A stretch of DNA of 28,067 bases from CAYMTT01 sp964393465 (GCA_964393465.1 CAYMTT010000011.1:1-28067); one strand, 5' to 3'; positions 7,308 to 15,793 are shown, counted from the first letter of the stretch. The notes: generated from the letters alone by a model not told the origin. Translations and numbers: made by a program.

Positions 7308-8294
7308 TTAAGCCCTTCTTATTATGAATTTGCCTTCGGAATTTTTAAGGAAGCGCTTTTTATCTTGAAGATTCAACAGAATCGTGTTTACTTTTACTTT
7401 TTTGCGGTTGAGGACTTCCCTGACCAGGCGCTCCTTTTCGACCGGCCGACCCTCTTTTTTGATAACATTGGCGATAACGTCTTTGACCGTTCCCGACTCA
7501 TAACCCCAGTCTTTAAGAGCGTAAAGCCCCCGGCCCACCAAAACGAATCTCGGGTCTTTTATGAGTTCATTGTGAACGGTTTGGATTATGACCGATTTGG
7601 AATTGTCATCGGAGAAAAAATCGTTGATGGAAGAAGCCACTCTGGTGAAATGCAGGGGTTTTTTCTCCCTTTTCAAAACGATATAGGCTTTGTCCTTAAC
7701 TCCTCTGGGATTGACCTCCGGCCATTTTTTCAAGCCGTAAAGGCCTTCGGGCCCTTTAACCACTTTTTTGGAAACCTCTATATGCGAAGCGGGGATTCCA
7801 GAAGGCAAAGGCATGGGCTCTTTTTCTTTTTTCAAAAGAGAAGCGAAAGAAGTTATGCTTTTCCTGGCCAGCAATGGGGCTTTTTCCGAGGTATGCCAGA
7901 AAGGCCAAAACTCTTCCGTTTCCGGGAATCTTTTGAACTTACTTCCCAAAGCGAGCAAAAAATTGGCCTGGTTTTGCAATCTCTCCCCTCCCAATTTGGC
8001 CAGCAGCAAATCTTCCCGGCAAAGAAAACCGGAAGAATCGATTGTTCTGGCGAAACTTTTGAAAATCCTTTGGAGCTCTTTTTCCCGGCTCTCTTTATCC
8101 CTTAAGGTTTTCAGGGAATCTTCTTCTATCTGGCGGACTCTTTCCCTGCTTATTCCGTAATACTCGCCGACCGCTTCCAAAGTGTTCTTTTGGCCGTTCA
8201 AGCCGAAGCGCTTTGCCAAAACATCCCTGTTTCTGGAAGGCAGGTTTTTCAAGAGACTGTCGCAAATTTTTTGAAGATTGTTTTCTATGGCCAT
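7308..8294 (-). CDS. Sigma-70 region 4 / HARE-HTH DNA-binding regulator
   Basis: The N-terminal 60 residues match sigma-70 region 4 (LPSRNRDVLAKRFGL...TLEAVGEYYGISRERVRQIE), the part of sigma factors that reads -35 boxes. From about residue 200 to 280 lies a HARE-HTH winged-helix domain (VKDKAYIVLKREKKPLHF...GRGLYALKDWG), and a second winged-helix-like repeat follows. The RNA polymerase delta subunit carries the same HARE-HTH fold. Region 2 is absent, so it is not a complete sigma factor. The ATG at 8294 is preferred over an in-frame GTG at 8312, because a promoter lies at 8302-8331 and transcription would start next to that ATG. It heads the string that runs down to rnhA. A global transcription accessory role is inferred. 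Confidence 0.75.
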   Translation of the reverse strand: MAIENNLQKICDSLLKNLPSRNRDVLAKRFGLNGQKNTLEAVGEYYGISRERVRQIEEDSLKTLRDKESREKELQRIFKSFARTIDSSGFLCREDLLLAKLGGERLQNQANFLLALGSKFKRFPETEEFWPFWHTSEKAPLLARKSITSFASLLKKEKEPMPLPSGIPASHIEVSKKVVKGPEGLYGLKKWPEVNPRGVKDKAYIVLKREKKPLHFTRVASSINDFFSDDNSKSVIIQTVHNELIKDPRFVLVGRGLYALKDWGYESGTVKDVIANVIKKEGRPVEKERLVREVLNRKKVKVNTILLNLQDKKRFLKNSEGKFIIRRA

Positions 8295-8301
8295 TTTAAT
8301 A

Positions 8302-8331
8302 TATTTAATCACACATTAAAAATATTGTCAA
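8302..8331 (-). promoter_or_regulatory. Promoter of the sigma4-HARE operon
   Basis: TTGACA (8331-8326) overlaps the secF stop codon. TTAAAT (8308-8303, 17-nt spacer) or TAAATA (8307-8302, 18-nt spacer) would be the -10. Transcription would begin near 8295, essentially at the ATG (8294), giving a leaderless mRNA. Confidence 0.45.
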
Positions 8332-9221
8332 TGGCGGCGCAGCCAGGCGACCAACAAGGGAGAAACCAAAAACAGAGACGAATAGGTTCCCGCTACAATT
8401 CCGATGATCAAAGCCAGAGAAAAATACTGCAGGCTGGATCCTCCGAAAAGGAAAATGGCCACCAGGACCAAAAGAGTGGTCAAAGAAGTATTGACGCATC
8501 TGGTCAAGCTCTGGTTCAAACTCAAATTAACGGTGTCCTCAAAATCCACCCCGACTCTTTTTATAAGGTTCTCTCTAACCCTGTCGAAAACCACCACTGT
8601 GTTATTTATCGAATATCCCAGCACCGTCAAGAGGGCGGCAACGACCGGTATGGTGATTTGCACCCCGTAATGCCCGCCCAAAACCGCAAACACTCCCAGG
8701 GGAATCAAAACGTCGTGGAAAAGGGCCACCAGCGAAATCAATCCGTACTGCCAGGATCGGATAGGCCTCTGAACCCGGCGGAAAGCGAAAGCGATGTATA
8801 TCACGACCGAGAACAAGGCGGCGGCTATCAATATTTTTGTTTTTTGCTGCAATTCCCTGCCGATGGTCGGACCGATGGATTCGAACTTTCTCTCTTCCAC
8901 CTCGTACTGGTTTTCCAGTTTTTCTAATACTTCCCTGTGTTTTTCCTCTCCGATATCTTTCATCCTTATAATCATGCCTTTTTGGTCGGCCAGCTGGACA
9001 TAATAACTGCCCAGATCCAAACCGGAAAGGGTTTCTTTGACCTGTTCGGTGGTCGGCCGGTCGGAGAAATAATGCAATTCCATAATGCTTCCTCCGGTAA
9101 AGTCAATTCCGAGATTCAAGCCGAAAAACAGTAAAGAAAAAACGCAGCCCGAAACCAGCGCCAAAGAAAAGGCAAAGTATATCTTTTTGTATTTTAAAAA
9201 GTTAATCGTCTTTAAAGCCAT
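8328..9221 (-). CDS. secF: Protein translocase subunit SecF
   Basis: A 297-residue inner-membrane protein that with SecD uses the proton gradient to help proteins leave SecYEG. The first membrane segment is at about residues 14-36. The periplasmic signature LGIDFTGGS follows, then a small extracytoplasmic domain (about 50-125) and five more hydrophobic segments. The conserved GYSINNTVVVFDRVREN block and LNQSLTRCVNTSLTTLL are clear. Length is normal. It begins 4 nt after the metK stop. Normally secF follows secD directly; here metK lies between. Confidence 0.95.
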   Translation of the reverse strand: MALKTINFLKYKKIYFAFSLALVSGCVFSLLFFGLNLGIDFTGGSIMELHYFSDRPTTEQVKETLSGLDLGSYYVQLADQKGMIIRMKDIGEEKHREVLEKLENQYEVEERKFESIGPTIGRELQQKTKILIAAALFSVVIYIAFAFRRVQRPIRSWQYGLISLVALFHDVLIPLGVFAVLGGHYGVQITIPVVAALLTVLGYSINNTVVVFDRVRENLIKRVGVDFEDTVNLSLNQSLTRCVNTSLTTLLVLVAIFLFGGSSLQYFSLALIIGIVAGTYSSLFLVSPLLVAWLRRH

Positions 9222-9225
9222 AAAA

Positions 9226-10386
9226 TTATATTCCGGCCAATTTGCGGAGCTTTTTAATTCTATCGGTTTTTTCCCAGGTGAATTCCGGTTCTTTTCTCCC
9301 GAAATGCCCTTCGCAGGCGGTCTTTTTATAAATGGGCCTCAAAAGCTTTAGCTCTTTTATGGTTCCTCCGGGCGACAAATCGAACGCTTTGGGAACAATG
9401 CGGGCCAATTTTTCTTCGGATATCCTGCCTGTTCCGAAAGTGTCAAAGCTCAGCTCCGTAGGTTTGTTTCCTCCGATGACGTAAGCCATTCTGACCAAGC
9501 ACTTTTTGGCCAACCCGGAAGCTACCACGTTTTTGGCCACGTACCTGGCCATATAGGCGCCGCTCCTGTCCACTTTAGTGGGGTCCTTTCCGGAAAAAGA
9601 CCCTCCTCCGACGGGAGCGAATCCCCCGTAGCTGTCCACTATGATTTTTCTTCCGGTCATGCCCGTGTCGGAAACCGGCCCTCCTATCACGAACCTCCCC
9701 GTATTGTTGACGTAAAGCTTGGTGTTTTTATCAAGATATTTTCCGCAGACCGGCTTTATGACTTTCCCGACAATGTCGTTTCTTATCTTTCTTGAAGAAA
9801 CGCCGGGATCGTGCTGGGCGCCGATGACCACATTGTCTATCCTTTTGGGGCGGCCGTTCCAATATTCAACGGTCACCTGGCTTTTCCCGTCGGGCCTTAA
9901 ATAAGGAAGGGTTCTGTTTTTTCTGACCTGGACCAGCTTTTTAACCAGCTTGTGGGCCGTCATTATGGGCAGGGGCATGAATTCGGGAGTTTCCCTGCAG
10001 GCGTATCCGACCATCATTCCCTGGTCTCCGGCCCCTTGGCTCTTGCTGCCGGTCTTTTTGACTCCCTGGGCGATATCCGGAGACTGGCCGTGAATGGTGT
10101 TGAAAATGGCCAGGGTCCTGTAGTCAAAGCCGTAATCGGGCTTGTTATAGCCAATTTCTCTGACGGTATCCCTCACGATCTTGTCTATATTAACCCAGGC
10201 GGTGGTGGTAATTTCCCCTCCGACTATCAAATAGCCCATGCCGGTGAAGACTTCGCAGGCCACCCGGCTGTATCTGTCCTGTTCCAGAACCCCGTCGAGA
10301 ACGGCGTCGGCCACCGCGTCGCTAACCTTGTCGGGATGCCCGGGACAGACCGATTCTGAAGTGAATAAATATTTTTTTACAGCCAT
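9226..10386 (-). CDS. metK: S-adenosylmethionine synthetase
   Basis: A cytosolic enzyme that makes S-adenosylmethionine from ATP and methionine. GHPDK (16-20), the GAGDQG motif, and the phosphate loop GGGSFSGKD (a variant of GGGAFSGKD) identify the bacterial MetK family. At 386 residues it is of usual length. Its ATG overlaps the end of secD by 10 nt and its stop is 4 nt before secF, so it is embedded in a translationally coupled secD-metK-secF unit. SAM made here would serve rRNA, tRNA and protein methylation, including the SET-domain enzyme at 17855-18367. There is no visible SAM riboswitch; the region upstream is secD coding sequence. Confidence 0.97.
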   Translation of the reverse strand: MAVKKYLFTSESVCPGHPDKVSDAVADAVLDGVLEQDRYSRVACEVFTGMGYLIVGGEITTTAWVNIDKIVRDTVREIGYNKPDYGFDYRTLAIFNTIHGQSPDIAQGVKKTGSKSQGAGDQGMMVGYACRETPEFMPLPIMTAHKLVKKLVQVRKNRTLPYLRPDGKSQVTVEYWNGRPKRIDNVVIGAQHDPGVSSRKIRNDIVGKVIKPVCGKYLDKNTKLYVNNTGRFVIGGPVSDTGMTGRKIIVDSYGGFAPVGGGSFSGKDPTKVDRSGAYMARYVAKNVVASGLAKKCLVRMAYVIGGNKPTELSFDTFGTGRISEEKLARIVPKAFDLSPGGTIKELKLLRPIYKKTACEGHFGRKEPEFTWEKTDRIKKLRKLAGI

Positions 10387-11765
10387 AGAGTTTTCGCTTT
10401 TTCAAGTTTCGTTCCCACGAACACCCGAAGAAAGCTTTTAGTTATAATAATGGCAGAAAACATGCTCATTAAAATTCCAATGGTCAGGGTAAAGGCAAAC
10501 CCTTTGACAAAACTCGTTCCGAATCCGAAAAGAATCAGAGCCACTATCAGGGTGGTGAAATTTCCGTCTCTTATGGAAGGCCAGGCCCGCCTGAAGCCTT
10601 CTTCCACGGACATTGAAAGGCCTTTGCCAGATTTCAATTCCTCCCGCATCCTGGAAAAAATCAATATATTTGCGTCAATTGCCATGCCCACAGAAAGTAT
10701 GAATCCCCCGATACCAGCCAAAGTGAGGGTAACAGGAATGAGTTTGAAAATGGCCAGTACCAGGGCCACGTATATTGCTAGGGCCAAAGAAGCCAAAAGC
10801 CCGGGGAAGCGGTAAAAGAATATCAGGAAAACGACCACGGCCAAAAGACCGGCGATTCCCGCCTTCAAACTTTTATCCAGAGAAATTTTTCCCAGAGTGG
10901 GGCCCACACTCTGCTGAGAAATGAGCTCTATGGGAACCGGAAGCGCTCCGGCGTTCAGATTTCTGGCTAAAGTTTTGGCTTCTTCCACGGTAAAATTCCC
11001 GGTAATCTGGGCTTTTCCTCCGGAGATTTCGGCCTGGACCACCGGAGCGGAAATCAATATTCCGTCTATGTATATTGCCAAAGGCTCTCCTATGTTCTCT
11101 GCGGTAAGCTCTTTGAAAATTTCTTTTCCTTCGTCATCGAACTCCAAAAGAACCATAGCCTGGTAAGTGGTCTGGTCGAACCCCAGTTCGGCTTTCTCTA
11201 AATACTTCCCGGTGAGAGACGTGGGAACAAAAGGATCCTTGAAAGCCAGCTGCCAATTGTCCACCTGGTCCAATTCTTCTTCTGTAAGGCCCCGGATTTC
11301 CTCTTGCTTTTGCTGGATGGCTTCTACTTGGTCATCGGGCAGCTGCTCCCTGAACTCCAAAAAAGGGGTTTTCCCTATCTCTTCTATGGCTTGGGCGGGA
11401 TCTTTAACGCCGGCCAGTTCGACTATCAAACGATAACTGTCGCCCGCTTCCTGCACCTGGACTATCGGCTCTCTGACTCCGAACAAATTAACCCTCCGCT
11501 CGATAACGTCCCTGATTCCTGCCATGGAAGAGCCGTGCTCTTCTTCTTTAATATCGGAAAGATCCGCCTGGTAAATCAAATGGGTTCCTCCCTGCAAATC
11601 CAGTCCCAGCTTGAAAGGAACTTCCGGAAAATGAGGCAGACCAAGAGAAGCTTTTCGATTAAAAAAATCGATTCCCGCGTTGAAATACCCGGGATAATCT
11701 AAAACGGCGGCCGAAGCTGCCAATAAGAAAATTACCAGAATTGTCAGCCAAGGTTTTTTTCTCAT
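10377..11765 (-). CDS. secD: Protein translocase subunit SecD
   Basis: A 462-residue inner-membrane protein, partner of SecF in protein export. A first membrane segment lies at about residues 7-25, then KLGLDLQGGTHL. The large P1 extracytoplasmic domain (about 65-280) includes IERRVNLFGVREP, and five C-terminal hydrophobic segments follow, with GMAIDANILIFSRMREE and RAWPSIRDGNFTTLI. It is shorter than E. coli SecD (about 615) but typical of compact forms. The operon promoter is at 11800-11827. Its ATG has no Shine-Dalgarno site. Confidence 0.96.
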   Translation of the reverse strand: MRKKPWLTILVIFLLAASAAVLDYPGYFNAGIDFFNRKASLGLPHFPEVPFKLGLDLQGGTHLIYQADLSDIKEEEHGSSMAGIRDVIERRVNLFGVREPIVQVQEAGDSYRLIVELAGVKDPAQAIEEIGKTPFLEFREQLPDDQVEAIQQKQEEIRGLTEEELDQVDNWQLAFKDPFVPTSLTGKYLEKAELGFDQTTYQAMVLLEFDDEGKEIFKELTAENIGEPLAIYIDGILISAPVVQAEISGGKAQITGNFTVEEAKTLARNLNAGALPVPIELISQQSVGPTLGKISLDKSLKAGIAGLLAVVVFLIFFYRFPGLLASLALAIYVALVLAIFKLIPVTLTLAGIGGFILSVGMAIDANILIFSRMREELKSGKGLSMSVEEGFRRAWPSIRDGNFTTLIVALILFGFGTSFVKGFAFTLTIGILMSMFSAIIITKSFLRVFVGTKLEKAKTLWL

Positions 11766-11799
11766 GAAAAATAATGGCCAAAATCAACCATTTAAATTA

Positions 11800-11827
11800 A
11801 TTCTATACTTTATTTCCCAATTGTCAA
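11800..11827 (-). promoter_or_regulatory. Promoter of secD-metK-secF
   Basis: TTGACA (11827-11822), a 16-nt spacer and TAGAAT (11805-11800) on the minus strand. The predicted leader is about 28 nt and AT-rich. This promoter is back to back with the plus-strand promoter at 11840-11869. Confidence 0.6.
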
Positions 11828-11839
11828 TCGATTTTAAAG

Positions 11840-11869
11840 TTGACATCGGCGATTCTTTTATGGTATTTT
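11840..11869 (+). promoter_or_regulatory. Promoter of the DUF4406-like gene
   Basis: TTGACA (11840-11845), an 18-nt spacer and TATTTT (11864-11869). Transcription would start near 11876, leaving a leader of about 60 nt with a strong GGAGG ribosome site. Confidence 0.5.
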
Positions 11870-11925
11870 AAAATAGATCCTTTAAAAAAGACTCCTTCTC
11901 GGTGCAAGAAAACAAGGATGGAAAA

Positions 11926-11930
11926 GGAGG
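11926..11930 (+). promoter_or_regulatory. Strong Shine-Dalgarno site GGAGG that fixes the start at 11939
   Basis: GGAGG lies 8 nt before the ATG at 11939. This decides against longer in-frame starts upstream. Strong sites of this kind are rare in this window; the convergent gene at 12378-12746 has the other. Confidence 0.8.
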
Positions 11931-11938
11931 TAGCCGCA

Positions 11939-12337
11939 ATGTATATAGTAGGCATTGTAGGGCCCTACTACAGCGGGGGCGACTGCCGGCTGATAGACCA
12001 CAACATCGCCAACGCCCGGCACGTCATGATAGCCATCGCCAACAGGTTCGCTGAAAACCAAAAGGTGGGGTTCTTTTCCGCCCACAGCCACACAGCCAGA
12101 TTCGAGACTTTGGCTAGGGCTCCCGAACCCTATTTTCTGACCGTAGACGACACCATTTTCGACCGGGCCTGCGACGCTTTCGTTTTACTCCCCAACTGGA
12201 GAAAATCGCCAGGATCTATCAGAGAACACGAATGGATAAAAAGCGTAAAAAGGCCGGTTTTCAAGCTTAGAAGCTACAAATTCAGAGATATCGAAAGACT
12301 GCTCGACCAATTGGAAAACTGGGCCGAAAAACAATGA
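11939..12337 (+). CDS. DUF4406 / nucleoside 2-deoxyribosyltransferase-like protein
   Basis: This 132-residue cytosolic protein has the layout of the DUF4406 branch of the nucleoside 2-deoxyribosyltransferase superfamily. The N-terminal strand and loop YIVGIVGPYYSGG is followed by the helix NIANARHVMIAIANRF, a middle stretch GFFSAHSHTARFE, and DAFVLLPNWRKSPGSIREHEW. That last glutamate is in the position expected for the nucleophile. Family members cleave or exchange bases on deoxynucleosides, or bind nucleotide-like ligands; the substrate here is unknown. It has its own promoter and ribosome site and is the only plus-strand gene in the first 24 kb. It converges on another NDT-like gene, with which it shares a terminator. 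Confidence 0.7.
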   Translation: MYIVGIVGPYYSGGDCRLIDHNIANARHVMIAIANRFAENQKVGFFSAHSHTARFETLARAPEPYFLTVDDTIFDRACDAFVLLPNWRKSPGSIREHEWIKSVKRPVFKLRSYKFRDIERLLDQLENWAEKQ

Positions 12338-12345
12338 TTTCTTAT

Positions 12346-12377
12346 TAAAAATCCCCGGAATTTTCCGGGGACTTTTT
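12346..12377. terminator. Bidirectional intrinsic terminator between two convergent genes
   Basis: CCCCGGAA (12353-12360) and TTCCGGGG (12363-12370) form a perfect 8-bp stem with a two-base spacer. AAAAAT precedes it and ACTTTTTT follows, so it can end both plus- and minus-strand transcripts. Confidence 0.9.
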
Positions 12378-12746
12378 TCATTCCTCGACAAGAGTTTTGA
12401 ACACCTTGTAGAAGCTTTTGGGAGCATTATCCTCTATCTGTCCGTCATTGGCTATTCTCACCTTTTTCTTCAAGCCCAGCATAAAAAGCATGAAAACCCC
12501 GCCCATGTCGAACTTGGAGCCTCCGCTTGCCTCATCGTACCAAATGTGAACCTCGTCGGCTTCCAGGATCTTCTCGAAATTGGTCCTGCAGATATTAATT
12601 CCGCCTTCGGAATCTTCCTGCTCCGTATCCCTGCAAGGCCAATGAATCGAATTCCCGGCTTCTTCCAGAGATCGAACGTATTCTGCTATCTTTTCCTGTA
12701 TTTCGGGATCCGCCTTGCGAACGGGAGAGATAAGAAAGATTTTCAT
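12378..12746 (-). CDS. Nucleoside 2-deoxyribosyltransferase-like protein
   Basis: A 122-residue protein with the NDT/TIR-like alpha-beta fold. It has the N-terminal strand MKIFLISPVR, a helix with EKIAEYVRSLEEAG, the strand and loop IHWPCRDTEQ, then EADEVHIWYDEASGGSKFDMGGVFML. That last stretch matches the D-x-x-S-x-G(S/T)-x-(E/D)-x-G pattern of the superfamily's active-site loop, with Asp in place of the common Glu. The start is the ATG at 12746, with GGAGG 5 nt upstream, rather than the GTG two codons earlier. It has its own promoter at 12768-12796. With the gene across the terminator it makes a facing pair of distant relatives. Enzyme activity or ligand is unknown. Confidence 0.65.
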   Translation of the reverse strand: MKIFLISPVRKADPEIQEKIAEYVRSLEEAGNSIHWPCRDTEQEDSEGGINICRTNFEKILEADEVHIWYDEASGGSKFDMGGVFMLFMLGLKKKVRIANDGQIEDNAPKSFYKVFKTLVEE

Positions 12747-12767
12747 GAGCACCTCCTTGTGTTTTTC

Positions 12768-12796
12768 AAACTACCTTTATTCTCCTTTCCAGTCAA
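12768..12796 (-). promoter_or_regulatory. Promoter of the NDT-like gene
   Basis: TTGACT (12796-12791), a 17-nt spacer and TAGTTT (12773-12768) on the minus strand. It overlaps the last codons of the HD-domain gene. Transcription would start near 12761, just before the CAAGGAGG ribosome site. Confidence 0.5.
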
Positions 12797-13371
12797 TCCA
12801 ATCTTAAAACTTTTTCGTAAGCTTCGACAGTATCTGAAATAAGCTTTTTGCGGCCGGTGGCCTCGGCAAGGGGAATATTGAACTCCCTAGCTTCCCGAAG
12901 GTGCCTCTGCCATCTGTCTCCCCGATCGGTTCTGTAAACGAGAGAGCGGATGTTGTCCAGGCAGTCGCAGGCTTTGATCAGTTTTATTTCCTCTGCCGAC
13001 TTGAGAGTCTTTCGGAACTTCTCTTTCTTGGTTTCTTTTTTCTTGTCCCTGGTAAGTGAAAAAACGAATCCGGAGACCCTTTCTCCGAACTTTTCTTTTA
13101 TTTCTTTCAAAGGCACTCCTGTGTCTTCCACCACGTCGTGAAGCAAAGCTGCAATCAGCACGTCTTTGTCTTTCACTCCCAAATCGTGAATTAAAAAATT
13201 AACCACCCTTACGGGATGGATAAAGTAAGGGTCGCCCTCGTCCCTTTTCTGCCCCTGGTGGGATTTTTCCGCCAGATTCAGGGCGCTCATCACGGAATCT
13301 TTTTCCGGCAATCCCTGCAATCCTTCAATCAGCCTTTCTTTTTGCAGCTCTAAATTTCTAAATTCATCCAT
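12793..13371 (-). CDS. HD-domain phosphohydrolase, MESH1/SpoT-hydrolase-like
   Basis: A 192-residue single-domain HD protein. The metal and substrate motifs of the RelA/SpoT hydrolase half are in order: SHQGQKR (37-43), PYFIHPVRV (48-56), ALLHDVVEDT (75-84) and KACDCLDN (133-140). There is no synthetase or TGS/ACT domain, so it resembles small alarmone hydrolases such as MESH1, which remove pyrophosphate from (p)ppGpp. Other nucleotide substrates are possible. It starts 3 nt after the secA stop and is likely co-transcribed with it. The NDT-like gene downstream has a separate promoter. Confidence 0.8.
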   Translation of the reverse strand: MDEFRNLELQKERLIEGLQGLPEKDSVMSALNLAEKSHQGQKRDEGDPYFIHPVRVVNFLIHDLGVKDKDVLIAALLHDVVEDTGVPLKEIKEKFGERVSGFVFSLTRDKKKETKKEKFRKTLKSAEEIKLIKACDCLDNIRSLVYRTDRGDRWQRHLREAREFNIPLAEATGRKKLISDTVEAYEKVLRLD

Positions 13372-13374
13372 AAT

Positions 13375-15780
13375 TTATTTTTTACCGCAGCATTTTTTGT
13401 ATTTTTTTCCCGAACCGCAAGGGCAGGGATCATTCCTGCCCACCGGGCCTTTGGGAGTCGAAGAAACTTGCTTTGGATCTTGTCGGGATTCTTGCTTGGG
13501 ATTCAATCCGGCCTTAAAGATGGTGGAAGCTATGTTCGACTCTATGTTCGCTATCAGCCTTTGAAACATTTTATGCCCCTCTGTCTTGTATTCGACCAGA
13601 GGATCTCGCTGGCCGTAAGCCCTCAGCCTGACAGAATCTCTTAAAGCTTCCATTTCCTCAAGATGGTTCATCCAGAGCATGTCCAGTACTTTCAAGCTGA
13701 TGTATCTGGCTGCCGGAACAAACTGGTCTCCCAGCTCTTGGGCTTTCTTTTCCAGTTCCTTTTTTTGTTCGGAAGTCTGAAGCCATTCTTCTATTTTCTC
13801 CTTCCAGTCTTCGGTCTCTAAAAACTCCCTTCTTTTTTTGTAAATCAGCGACCTGTGCTTGTTCATCACGTCGTCATAATCCAGAATGTGCTTTCTGAGG
13901 TCGAAGTTCATTCCCTCTATTTTCGACTGGGCCGATTCTATGGCGGAAGACACCATCTTGGCCTCTATGGGCTGGTCTTCGGGAATCTTGAAAGCTCCCA
14001 TCATAGACTTTATCCTGCCTCCTCCGAAAATCCTCATCAGGTCGTCCTCGAGTGAAACGAAAAACTGGCTGGAGCCCGGGTCCCCCTGCCTTCCCGACCT
14101 CCCCCTCAGCTGGTTGTCTATTCTCCTTGCTTCGTGCCTTTCTGTGCCGATAACGTGCAGGCCTCCGGCCTCTTTCACTTTCCGGCTGTTTTTTTCGTCG
14201 GGGGGATTCCCTCCCAGAATTATGTCGACTCCCCTTCCTGCCATATTGGTGGCGATGGTCACCTGTCCCAATTTTCCGGCCTGGGCTATGATTTGGGCCT
14301 CCCTTTCGTGCTGTTTGGCGTTCAGAATTTCGTGGGGGACGCCTTCTCTCTGCAAAAGTTGTCCCAAATATTCGTTCTTCTCGATCGAGGTAGTGCCCAC
14401 CAGGACGGGCTGCCCTTTTGAATGCCTCTCTTTTATCTCTCTAACGACCGCCTTGTACTTCCCCTCCCGGGATTTGTAAATGCGGTCGGGCAAATCCCTT
14501 CTTATCATCGGCTCGTTGGTGGGAACTATTATGACGTCCAAAGAATACACCTTGTCGAACTCTTCTGCCGAGGTGGCCGCCGTTCCCGTCATTCCAGAAA
14601 GCTTCTCGTACATCCTGAAATAGTTCTGGAAGGTGACCGAAGCCAGGGTCAGGGATTCGGGCTTGACTTCCACCCCTTCTTTGGCCTCCACCGCCTGGTG
14701 CAGGCCGCCGGACCACCTTCTGCCGGGCATTAATCTGCCGGTAAACTCGTCGACTATGATGACCTCTCCGTCTTTTACCACGTAGTCTTTGTCTTTTTTA
14801 AAAAGAACCTGGGCTCTCAGGGCCTGTTCCAAATGATGGACGTACTTTATCCCTTTTTCCTCGTAGATGTTTTCCATTCCCAGGATTTTTTCCACCTTGC
14901 TTATGCCGTCTTCTGTCAGCGTTACGGCCCTGGATTTTTCGTCTATCTCGTAGTCTTTCTGGGCTTCCAGGCTGGGAGTTATTTTGGCGAATTCCAGATA
15001 CCATTTCGAGCTTTCCTGGTCCGGGGCGGAAATTATCAGAGGAGTTCTGGCCTCGTCTATCAATATGGAATCGACCTCGTCTATAATGGCGTAATTGTGC
15101 CCCCTCTGGGACTGCATATTCAAATCGTAAACCATGTTGTCTCGCAAATAATCGAACCCGAATTCGTTGTTGGTGCCGTAGGTGATGTCGGCCGAATATG
15201 CTTCCTTCCGGGAAACCTGCTTTAAAAAGCTTTCTATCACCTTGAAGCCTCCGACCTCGTCTCTCAATTCGTCCTTGCCTTTGTCCTCGGGACTGTAAAT
15301 GTAGGCCTGGTCGTGCACGATGCACCCCACCGACAGGCCCAGCAGATTGTAAATCTGGCCCATCCAGACGGTATCTCTTTTGGCCAGATAGTCGTTAACC
15401 GTAATCAAATGGGCTCCTTTTCCCTCCAAGGCGTTCAGGTACAAGGGCAGAGTGGCGGCCAAGGTTTTTCCTTCTCCGGTCTTCATTTCGGCTATCTTTC
15501 CTTGGTGCAGGACTATCCCTCCTATCAGCTGGGAATCGAAATGCCTCTGATCCAAAGTCCTTTTGGCAGCCTCCCTGACCAAAGCGAAGGCTTCGGGCAG
15601 CAAATCGTCCAGTTCGGAAGATTCAGTCCTCTTTTTCAGCTCCAGGGATTTTGATTTGAGCTCCTCATTAGAAAAGCCCTCGAATTTCTTTTCGAGGCCG
15701 TTTATTTCCTCAACTACCGGCTGCAGCTTTTTCAGATATTTCTCGTTGGCGTCTCCCAATATTTTGGTTAAAATTCCCAT
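13375..15780 (-). CDS. secA: Preprotein translocase ATPase SecA
   Basis: An 801-residue motor that pushes preproteins through SecYEG. MKTGEGKT (99-106) is the Walker A loop and IIDEVDSILIDEARTPLI holds the DEAD-type Walker B. GTTSIEKNE and TNMAGRGVDI, with QLRGRSGRQGD, are the helicase motifs of the second nucleotide domain. The C-terminus ends with the zinc-binding SEC-C motif NDPCPCGSGKKYKKCCGKK, which contacts SecB or ribosomes. Length is near the family norm. It is first in a two-gene unit with the HD hydrolase. A terminator for the upstream polyamine operon lies about 20 nt before its ATG. Confidence 0.98.
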   Translation of the reverse strand: MGILTKILGDANEKYLKKLQPVVEEINGLEKKFEGFSNEELKSKSLELKKRTESSELDDLLPEAFALVREAAKRTLDQRHFDSQLIGGIVLHQGKIAEMKTGEGKTLAATLPLYLNALEGKGAHLITVNDYLAKRDTVWMGQIYNLLGLSVGCIVHDQAYIYSPEDKGKDELRDEVGGFKVIESFLKQVSRKEAYSADITYGTNNEFGFDYLRDNMVYDLNMQSQRGHNYAIIDEVDSILIDEARTPLIISAPDQESSKWYLEFAKITPSLEAQKDYEIDEKSRAVTLTEDGISKVEKILGMENIYEEKGIKYVHHLEQALRAQVLFKKDKDYVVKDGEVIIVDEFTGRLMPGRRWSGGLHQAVEAKEGVEVKPESLTLASVTFQNYFRMYEKLSGMTGTAATSAEEFDKVYSLDVIIVPTNEPMIRRDLPDRIYKSREGKYKAVVREIKERHSKGQPVLVGTTSIEKNEYLGQLLQREGVPHEILNAKQHEREAQIIAQAGKLGQVTIATNMAGRGVDIILGGNPPDEKNSRKVKEAGGLHVIGTERHEARRIDNQLRGRSGRQGDPGSSQFFVSLEDDLMRIFGGGRIKSMMGAFKIPEDQPIEAKMVSSAIESAQSKIEGMNFDLRKHILDYDDVMNKHRSLIYKKRREFLETEDWKEKIEEWLQTSEQKKELEKKAQELGDQFVPAARYISLKVLDMLWMNHLEEMEALRDSVRLRAYGQRDPLVEYKTEGHKMFQRLIANIESNIASTIFKAGLNPKQESRQDPKQVSSTPKGPVGRNDPCPCGSGKKYKKCCGKK

Positions 15781-15793
15781 ATCTTGTCTTTTT

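Noticed and set aside
11840..11938. Longer N-terminus for the DUF4406-like protein
   Set aside because: The extension overlaps the promoter -35 box. The GGAGG site and family N-terminus (YIVGIVGPY) point to the ATG at 11939.
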